Positions 56,076-64,000 of a DNA stretch of 64,000 nt are shown here, one piece after another (positions within the stretch are counted from its first letter, which is position 1; each line of letters opens with the position of its first letter). The notes beneath the pieces are model-generated. The model was not told the DNA's origin. It searched no databases and worked only from the letters and a program-made list of their open reading frames with translations. This stretch comes from Siphonodentalium dalli (taxonomy: Eukaryota > Mollusca > Scaphopoda > Gadilida > Siphonodentaliidae): positions 182,075,956 through 182,139,955 of the forward strand of contig CP136063.1 in the NCBI GenBank assembly GCA_032622095.1, given 5' to 3'. The position numbers and the translations under genes are program-made.

Positions 56076-56372
56076 TTGTTCGGACAAAGCAATATTACTT
56101 CCGGAGTCAGCTCTCGAGCGGACAGGACAAGCGATGTCGTGTTAAACCAAACCCAATCATTTCCCGAGTTCCCACTCAAGCGAAGGCAGCGACTTAATAA
56201 TATCTCGAGCACCATCAAGAAGCAGGATCTCAAGTCACTTGCTTCGCGTGAACAAACTCAACCCATTCAAGAATGTTTGCTTCCAATAAACGTCAAATAT
56301 GGCTCGCCACAGGAGGGCTCTATGTATCGACTTTGGACGTCCCGTAGAATACCGGGGAACAACACAGAATAA
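56076..56372 (+). CDS. uncharacterised ORF (~98 codons), possible exon remnant
   Basis: An open frame from a non-ATG codon (TTG) to TAA. The composition is hydrophilic and not repetitive, for example 'KKQDLKSLASREQTQPIQE' and 'GSPQEGSMYRLWTSRRIPG'. It is more protein-like than other frames here, and a minus-strand frame on the opposite side is poorer. I do not recognise a family and see no clear splice sites. It could belong to a retroelement or be chance. Confidence 0.2.
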   Translation: MFGQSNITSGVSSRADRTSDVVLNQTQSFPEFPLKRRQRLNNISSTIKKQDLKSLASREQTQPIQECLLPINVKYGSPQEGSMYRLWTSRRIPGNNTE

Positions 56373-56375
56373 TTA

Positions 56376-56737
56376 GACAATCATCGACACGCTGCCTATA
56401 GTTTTCAATATCACTACCAGCTCCATTTCGAATTGTGGGTGAACGATATTGGGCGTGCACAGGAACGACGTCATTTGGGAAGCGGCATCATTCGTTTGAA
56501 TTCATTGTTGCGGTTCCGTTTCGGGTTTTCATTCAATCAAAACAAAACTTACATACCACGCGATTTGGTTTATTGAGCTTTAGATTTAAAAAAAAAATTG
56601 CGATAATTCTGTCTCTCTTAAACTTTTTATCGGCAATTGAGAGATTAATGATATTTGATCTCAGTAACCAGAGAGGGTTCTTTTTTTCCAAAATGCGTTG
56701 GTTTGTGAAAAAAATAAGTAAGTGTATGCAATTGCTC
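56376..56737. other. no gene recognised
   Basis: The frame 56435-56755 has no domain signature. Confidence 0.35.
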
Positions 56738-57330
56738 ACGAGTGACATTCCTTGAACAGGTATGCATCTAAATTCGTGATCTATCTGATCTTTATCTTCG
56801 TTTTATTTTCAGGGTTTTTTGTTGAACCAGTGACTCGTTATATCTGCTCAGATGGTTCCCTTTTGGCTATTCAAAATTGATATATATTTCTCAATGCTAG
56901 TTTTTCACTGGACAAGTTCAGCAAAAAATGACAGGCGCCAGTCACAGCCATAATAAGAGACATGACTCATATCCCCATTGAAAACAGATGAATTGACAAT
57001 TTTATTGTAAAAATCTTGAATTTCTGTATTTTTTTGGCAAAAAACTGGCACCTGTATAATTTTGTAAGACAAATATGAACGACTGTATATTTTGATCTGA
57101 ATAACAAATCTTCATCTTCGATTCCATTCATACGTTCATAATCGGACACAATCGAACACGAACTGTCTATTTGCGAAACTTCTCAACACGATTTGACTTC
57201 AATTATTGGAAAATGACTTAATCGATCCTAGTTTTGAAATCGATGAGGGATAATGAGCCATTGCGATAGATAAGAATCATATTATGATAAGCGCACATAT
57301 GTAATTATAAGTTGATTAACTTGGATGAGT
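56738..57330 (+). repeat. duplicated segment, copy 1 (copy 2 at 58.0-58.3 kb)
   Basis: 'ttgctcacgagtg' (56738) and 57125-57320 ('actgtctatttgcgaaac', 'cacgatttgacttcaa', 'ggataatgagccattgcgat') match 58014-58255. Copy 1 has ~310 bp of extra sequence in the middle. Confidence 0.65.
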
Positions 57331-57351
57331 ATTAGTTGAGTTCCGTGTGGA

Positions 57352-57921
57352 TTAACCCTTTATCCAACATAACGGCCCTGTGCCAATGCATTCTCTTATA
57401 TATGCGAGTCAACCATAGGTCGCCTCGCATACATAAGAGAATGCATTGGCTTAACACATATTAAAAATGATAAAATTGTCAAAGAATGTAGAAAAATATT
57501 ATAAAAAATGTTTAAAAATGTAAGAAAAAATTCTAAAATTGTTAAAGAATGTAAGAAAAAATGGTAAAAAGTGTTAAAAAAGATAAAGCATATAGAAGAG
57601 TGTCGTCTGCTCATGTTTGTCTGGGGCTCTGTATGGGTGAAATTATAAAATTGTTAAAGAATACAAGAACAAATTATTAAAATTGTAAAAAATTGTTAGG
57701 CCAATGCATTCTCTTATATATGCGAGGCGACCTACGGTCGACTCGCATATATAAGAGAATGCGTTGGCACATGGCATAACTGTAACCATCACAATGTGGT
57801 CAATGAACCGGTTCCAATGATATCCATATTTGTATGGTGTTATTGAGACAGACCCAAGATATTTTATGCTGTTGAAGCTTTATATGGGCGTTTTTGGCCG
57901 GTTTGTTGGGTAAATGATTAA
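57352..57921. mobile_element. TTAA-flanked MITE with twin hairpins, copy 2 (570 bp)
   Basis: Same family as 28915-29313: TTAA ends, TIRs CCCTTTATCCAACA / TGTTGGGTAAATGA, and two 66 bp palindromes near the start and middle. It has an expanded AT-rich spacer with repeated 'aaaattgttaaagaatgtaa' units. More diverged than copies 1 and 3. It sits between the two halves of a local duplication. Confidence 0.82.
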
Positions 57922-58012
57922 TAACTATTTACATTAGTTTCTATCCAGTTTAACAGTCGCGTATTTCATATTGTACACGTATCCAATTGATGAATTTGTA
58001 CATGTGCATTTG

Positions 58013-58260
58013 TGATTGCTCACGAGTGCATGACGTTCCGCGAAAAATGGTGTCTGAATCCGTGATATATCTATCGGGTCCATTCATAATAACATAATCC
58101 AACACGGACTGTCTATTTGAAGAACATCTCAATACGATTTGACTTCAAACATTGGGACATGACTTAATCGATTCGAGTTGAAATCGACCAAGGATAATGA
58201 GCCAGTGCGATAGTTAAGAATCCAATTCGGATGTTACTAAAGCGTGTGTAATTACTATGG
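58013..58260 (+). repeat. duplicated segment, copy 2
   Basis: Collinear with 56738-57320 but without its internal extra sequence. The pair brackets the TTAA-flanked MITE copy 2. Confidence 0.65.
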
Positions 58261-58589
58261 AGGTGTATTTGTCACGCTGGCTGGGAATCCGACCCACATA
58301 AGACATCTGTAAGTGTACTTGTAACTCGAAAAATCGATTTTACCCCGGTTATTAACGCCCTCGGCGGTACTCTTGGAGTGACTTTGATTTAAACGGGAGA
58401 CTTCTAAAATAAATCACCGGGGAAAATTTGTCTCCTCGCTGTGCAAAAATGTAGATTGACAGGACCGGGGAAATCTAATATGGCAGTAACGGCACAGGGG
58501 ATTGTTCCTTGTTCCACGTGGTGTTTCATAAACGTCGCAGAGTGTGATTGTTTGTGGGGGGTGTCGAAGATTATGCAATGCAATTTTGT
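58261..58589. other. no gene recognised
   Basis: Short spacer before the third MITE copy. Confidence 0.4.
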
Positions 58590-58998
58590 TTAACCCTTTA
58601 CCGAACAAAAGGGCCCTGTGCCAATGCATTCTCTTATATATGCGAGTCGACCATAGGTCGCCTCGCATATATAAGAGAATGCATTGGCTTAACACATTAA
58701 AAATTATAAAATTGTTAAAGAATGTAAGAAAAAATGGTAAAAAGTGTTTAAAAAAGATTTTTTTAGGCCAATGCATTCTCTTATATATGCGAGGCGACCT
58801 ATGGTCGACTCGCATATATAAGAGAATGCATTGGCACAGGGCATAACTGTAACTATCACAATGTGGTCAAGGAGCCGGTTCCAATGATATCCATATTTGT
58901 ATGGTTTTATTGAGACAGACCCAAGATAATTTAGGCTGTTGAAGCTTTATTTGGCCGGTTTTGGCCGGTTTTGGCCGGTTTGTTGGGTAAAGGGTTAA
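58590..58998. mobile_element. TTAA-flanked MITE with twin hairpins, copy 3 (409 bp)
   Basis: TTAA at 58590-58593 and 58995-58998, TIRs CCCTTTACCGAACA / TGTTGGGTAAAGGG, and both 66 bp palindromes intact. Near-identical to copy 1 over its whole length; the right part has one extra 'ttggccggtt' unit. The apparent proteins at 58414-58846 come from the palindromes. Confidence 0.85.
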
Positions 58999-59889
58999 TA
59001 TAGTCTGAAGTTTGATCTCACGTTATCTTCTATTTTAGTTTATCCACATGCGGGTGACAGGTATTATTGTGCTATCTCAAAACCAAAACGGAGAAGAGAG
59101 CTCTTGCGTTGAGATGAATTATTGTACCACACACAGAGACAGTCTGACCAATATCCAGACTCCATCTCATAACTTTCATCTACGTCTGACGGCACCGGAT
59201 TTCTAACTGATTTCAGAGATGAAGGGGATCCGTAAGTTGATTGAAATGAAACGCGTTCGTAGTTACATTTCTCGGACGCTTCGAATATGCTGAAAGAACA
59301 ATTGGTCGGTCGACAGATTTATTTCAGAAACCTTTTGTTTCGATATTGAACATCGGGGTGGCAAGAAACAAGGAAAATGAAATGTTAACGCTATAGCTTA
59401 TTTTGCCATTAGTTGGGAGTTGTGACACTCAGAATTATCATAACAAGGTTTTTTAACCACACGTTGATTTTAGACCAGCTTTGGTATTAACCTGATAAAC
59501 AACGTCATGACGTTGTGTGCTGAGCTGTTGACGTTATTGCCATTTTCCAGTGGAAAAATATAACGGGAATATCACAATAACCATAAAACTGACTCAGTTG
59601 AAAGGATACACGTATTATCGTTCAGAATCGTGGAACTTCATACACTGTTTGAAACCCTAGATACAGTTATTCCGATGCACCAATATCTGAGTTCAAGCTA
59701 TGAATAATGGCATATACTGCTAGTGTGAAGTAGGTTAAATCGTAGGTACCGCGGACCATGTACATGCGACGTGCACGGTTACGTCCGTAATAGTTACGGA
59801 CGTCATATATAGCAGACGTCATATATAGCAGCACCTTTGACATCGTGTCGGCAAGACTTGCCTAGTAGTTTGATTACAACCCAGTTTTA
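58999..59889. other. no gene; short perfect hairpin
   Basis: 59784-59806 (ACGTCCGTAA-TAG-TTACGGACGT) is a 10 bp stem with a 3 nt loop, followed by a duplicated 'gacgtcatatatagcag'. Nothing else recognised. Confidence 0.5.
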
Positions 59890-61811
59890 GTTTAAACATT
59901 GTTTATTTAACCACCAGGTACTGTCATGTTACATAAAATATATTTAACATGAGTATGCATGTATGTCATGTTACATAACATACATTGAACATGGGTATGC
60001 ATAGATATTATTGTGATATATGCATAGGTATAGGAGGTTCAAACATTGTTTATTTATCCACCAGGTATAAAATACATTGAGCATGAGTATGCGTAAATAT
60101 ATTATTGTGATATATGTATAGATATAGAAGGTTTAAACATTGTTTATTTATCCACCAGGTACTTTCGTGTTACATAACATACATTGAACATTATTATGCA
60201 TAAATATATTATTGTGATATATGTATCGATATAGAAGGTTTAAACATTATTTATTTATCCACCAGGTAGTCACGTTACATAAATACATTGAACATTATTA
60301 TGCATAAAGATATTATTGTGATATATGTATCGATATAAAAGGTTTAAACATTGTTTATTTATCCACCATGTACTGTCATGTTACATAAAATACATTGAAC
60401 ATGAGTATGCATAAGTATATTATTGTGATATATGTATAGATATAGAAGGTTTAAACATTGTTTATTTCTCCACCAGGTACTGTCATGTTACATAAAATAC
60501 ATTGAACATGGGTATGCATAGATATTATTGTGATATATGCATAGATATAGGAGGTTCAAACATTGTTTATTTATCCACCAGGTACTGTCATGTTACATAA
60601 AATACATTGAACATGAGTATGCATAAGTATATTATTGTGATATATGTATAGATATAGAAGGTTTAAACATTGTTTATCTATCCACCAGGTAGTCATGTTA
60701 CATAACATACATTGAACATTATTATGCATAAAGATATTATTGTGATATATGTATCGATATAAAAGGTTTAAACATTGTTTATTTATCCATCAGGTACTGT
60801 CATGTTACATAAAATACATTGAACATGAGTATGCATAAATATATTATTGTGATATATGTATAGATATAGAATATTTAAACATTGTTTATTTATCCACCAA
60901 GTACTGTCATGTTACATGAGTATGCATAAATATATTATTGTGATATATGTATAGATATAGGAGGTTTAAACATTGTTTATCTATCCACCAGGTAGTCATG
61001 TTACATAAAATACATTGAACATTATTATGCATAAAGATATTATTGTGATATATGTATCGATATAAAAGGTTTAAACAGTGTTTATTTATCCACAGGTACT
61101 GTCATGTTACATAAAATACATTGAACATGAGTATGCATAAATATATTATTGTGATATATGTATATATATAGAAGGTTTAAGCATTGTTTATTTATCCACC
61201 AGGTACTGTCATGTTACATAAAATACATTGAACAAGAGTATGCATAAATATATTATTGTGATATATGTATAGATATAGAAGGTTTAAACATTGTTTATTT
61301 ATCCACCATGTACTGTCATGTTACATAAAATACATTGAACATGAGTATGCATAAATATATTATTGTGATATATGTATAGATATTGAAGGTTTAAACATAG
61401 TTTATTTATCCACCAGGTACTGTCATGTTACATAAAATACATTGAACATGAGCATGCATAAAGATATTATTGTGATATATGTATAGATATAGAAGGTTTA
61501 AACATTGTTTACTTATCCACCAGGTACCGTCATGTTACATAAAAACGTTGAACATAAGTATGCATAAAGATATTATTGTGATATGTATATAGCTATAGAA
61601 GGTTTAAACATTATTTATTTATCCAGAAGTTACTGTCATGTTACATAACATACATTGAACATGAGTATGCATACATATATTATTGTGATATGTATATATA
61701 TAGAAGGTTTAAACATTGTTTATTTATCCACCAGGTACTGTAATGTTACATAAAATACATTGAACATGAGTATGCATAAAGATATTATTGTGATATGTAT
61801 ATAGATATATA
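59890..61811. repeat. satellite: ~18 tandem copies of a ~106 bp unit
   Basis: The unit anchor 'tttaaacattgtttattta' recurs about every 96-109 bp from 59893 to 61707. It is followed by 'tccaccaggtactgtcatgt', 'tacataaaatacattgaaca', 'tgagtatgcataaatatatt' and 'attgtgatatatgtatagat'. Variants alternate between 'agtatgcataaatata' and 'ttattatgcataaagat', giving a hint of higher-order structure. No open frame spans it. Confidence 0.93.
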
Positions 61812-63097
61812 GAACGATACAGGTGTGCGAACTGGTTAACGTTATTGTGCGAGTTTGTGATGACGCGATGGTAAAACGAGAACCGGAGGTTACAGTTATA
61901 AATTGCGGTACGACAAAGGAGTGCAATAACGTTAATATGTTCACACAACTATGTCGGTCCGTGTTTATTGCACAATCTGAAGATTGTAACTTGTAATATA
62001 CCGAAAATTAGGTCCGTTTTGTTTTATATAATTGAACGATCGTGTGTTTTATGTAGACTATGCCTAATAATTTAGTGAAGACATTTTCTGCTAACGTTGA
62101 CGTCGGAAATGACGTTGCTAATGTGGTCGGGTTGTATTCAAGGACAATACAAATATGCTTATTGACCAATTTTATATTTTCTCCATTCTGCTGTATTTCG
62201 TGTAAAAAGAAATATATTAATGGGTGTGCAATAAAGAGGTGTATTATATATATTTGGTAGAAAGGGAGAATGGCAGTAAGCACATGGGTTTTCATGTGTC
62301 ATTCTCCCTCTGTGTCATGAAGGAGCCCTATAAAATGTGTAATTCATTCGTCCTGGGATTTTGTGTTAAAGGGGTATACCGTACAGTTCCCCTTTACTAT
62401 CAGGGCATAACAGTTTTTCCAGAGATTAATAAATATGACAAAGGAGTAAATAATGAGAAGACGTCATGCTGGTGGATAGTGTTCTTAATTGAGTCTTTAA
62501 TATTAATGAGTAACAGGAGGATATAGCGTTCATTGTCCCAATATTGCTTTGAATGAATAGGTTTCTCGGGCGGTGGATATTGACGAGTTGGTTTGAAACC
62601 TTACTCCCGATGCACAAGTACAAACAAATGTGGTGTGATCTCATTGTGAATCCCATGCAGGATGTACAACTTGCTTTCATGTTCCATGATGGTGACGGTG
62701 TGACCAATTACTCCCTCCCAATCTTATAAAGGATGGTTGCTTGAACACTCCCGTTGCAATGCGTTATATATGTGGCCCCTTCATCTGGTTCATTCTTAAT
62801 TGGGAGACAATTAGAAGGTGGATTTATAGACCATAAATGTCGGACGGGGTGGCATGTGGTCATTGTGTTGTGTGTGTGCGTCCGTCCGCCCGTGTGTGCG
62901 CGCGTGCGGGTGCGTGTGCAAATGTGTGTGGGAAAGACGGGGTTCACCCGGCATCTATTTTTTCAGATAGATGTTGCGGCGGCAGATGTCATCATCCTCA
63001 ACACCACAAAGCTGTCGACTATAGTTTTTATCCCAATTGTCACTGAGAATTGGTGGTGATGTCGAATTTCGCGGGGCGATGATGTCCGATTTTTTTT
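61812..63097. other. no gene; two small inverted repeats and a GT-rich tract
   Basis: 'ggttaacgttattg' (61842) and 'caataacgttaa' (61923) form an inverted pair. 62262-62310 (AGGGAGAATG ... CATTCTCCCT) is a hairpin with an inner CACATG/CATGTG stem. A GT/CG-rich tract lies at 62864-62935. Frames here lack signatures. Confidence 0.45.
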
Positions 63098-63270
63098 TTA
63101 GCTCAACTGAAGTCCGGGCATATGTGCGTCCGTGCGTCAACTATTTCCGTTAGCTCACCCTACAGGCCATATCTCTCATCCGATCGTCACCACACGTCAT
63201 ATGGACCATCGGGGTGACCTCTAGATGGGAGACATCATTTTTTTCCGAAATTCGTTTTAAAAAAACTGTT
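63098..63270 (+). repeat. dispersed repeat 'agctcaa...cgtccgt', copy 3
   Basis: 'tagctcaactgaagtccggg', 'gtgcgtccgtgcgtcaac', 'ctcaccctacaggccatatc', 'tcatccgatcgtcaccacac' and 'tctagatgggag' in the order seen at 47.2 kb and in the 28.3 kb tandem units. Confidence 0.72.
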
Positions 63271-64000
63271 GGAACTTACTTTTTCGTTGGTAGTTGAGGG
63301 ATCCCTCATAGATAACGAACAGCTGTTTAATGGAGAAGTCTTCAACCAGAGTTAAACATAGTGACTCGCTGAAAGGTGTGTTAGTCAAAGTGACCCTCGA
63401 TTTTTTTTCTCAGTGTATAGAAAGGGTTAACGGTCCATTGGAATGAATGTGTGTGTTCGTCGCATGCCTCAGTTGATTATCTTATCTCAGACGGACTCAT
63501 TCGGAAAAAACGACATAACGATGTCCTTAATTATGATTGATGGGATCCCGGGATCGGCCGATTGCGTGATGGGAGGCCTCCTGCCGACGAATCCCTCCTC
63601 CAACGACCAAAACGATGTTTCTAGTTGTCATATTGTCGCCGTGTTAAGATATGGTTGTCAAACTAATAACTGAAATCTCTTCAATTATATTCTCCGTGGC
63701 GATAATATGTTACCATCTTAACTATAACTTAATCATTAGTCTGTCACATGAACGCGACTGGGCGGACTACGCGTACATGACCTCTGTGTTTTTGTTTTCT
63801 GAAAAGATTACCTTGGTCGAATTCCATGTGCAATGTTTCTTGAGGGGTATCCACACATGAGCTATGTCAGGAGGTGGAAGTTTAGACCTAATTGTTAAGC
63901 TAGATGGATGCCTACAAGATTCCAGCACAAACTAACACTCTGTTGACTGTCTTGACTCAGTATTGCTCTCTGTTAAATACTCATTCGAGCCTTGCACACG
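63271..64000. other. no gene recognised
   Basis: Short frames (63443-63673, 63651-63860) without recognisable domains up to the window end. Confidence 0.35.

Noticed and set aside
58414-58846. 133- and 100-codon ORFs on opposite strands
   Set aside because: Both are generated by the twin palindromes of the TTAA-flanked MITE, hence the mirrored peptides.
59890-61811. CRISPR-like or phage-like array
   Set aside because: Plain tandem satellite without spacers.

Overview
The window looks like a gene-poor, repeat-dense stretch of an invertebrate nuclear genome, most likely a lophotrochozoan and probably a mollusc. The DNA is AT-rich, no intact multi-domain protein gene is visible, and non-LTR retrotransposon remnants, TIR elements and many satellites fill the space. 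Several dispersed repeats have the style I associate with mollusc genomes: blocks around 'caagggccataactctgg' (3.6 kb), 'agctcaacttg...gagcta...cgtccgt' (36.0, 47.2 and 63.1 kb) and 'catggccgccagcagccatc' (28.3-28.8 kb). The taxon is an inference; no host marker gene is present.

Layout. 0-7 kb: a 29 bp minisatellite, a pre-miRNA-like hairpin, a clean hAT-type MITE (2439-3283, 8 bp TSD CTCATCAA) and an inverted-repeat element. 7.6-9.4 kb: a 5'-truncated L2/CR1-type retrotransposon on the minus strand. 9.6-12.7 kb: an RTE-tailed SINE-like element, a dispersed repeat with tandem units, and a head-to-tail array of three related SINE-like units. 13.2-16.2 kb: a TIR element, a first foldback element (FB1) and a broken phytanoyl-CoA-dioxygenase-like gene. 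16.6-25.4 kb: two minus-strand non-LTR remnants with the same TAGA-type 3' tail, a second hAT MITE (19814-20412, TSD GTCGTATA) and a GGTTTAAACC-rich TIR element. 26.5-29.3 kb: a second foldback element (FB2) with arms of ~16 bp tandem units and 15 bp flanking direct repeats, then a 4-copy ~155 bp repeat, a tRNA-like SINE piece and a TTAA-flanked MITE. 33-41.7 kb: two inverted copies of a 502 bp TTAA-flanked MITE and a 3.46 kb foldback element (FB3, 37302-40758, flanked by CATCAC) whose body holds a ~670 bp palindrome and an integrase-like transposase fragment; a 44 bp satellite follows. 42-56 kb: a duplicated TIR element, several tandem arrays and a large (CTA/CCA)n microsatellite. 57-64 kb: two more copies of the TTAA-flanked MITE, an 18-copy ~106 bp satellite and dispersed repeats.

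No operon-like or pathway-level gene organisation is present. What links the window is mobile-element architecture: three unrelated foldback elements whose arms are built from tandem repeats, TTAA-targeting MITE families, and a short motif (AATAAAGAGCG) that recurs in several otherwise unrelated repeats. Most open frames are chance or repeat-derived. The only protein-family assignments I would defend are the three retrotransposon remnants, the dioxygenase pseudogene and the integrase-like fragment.
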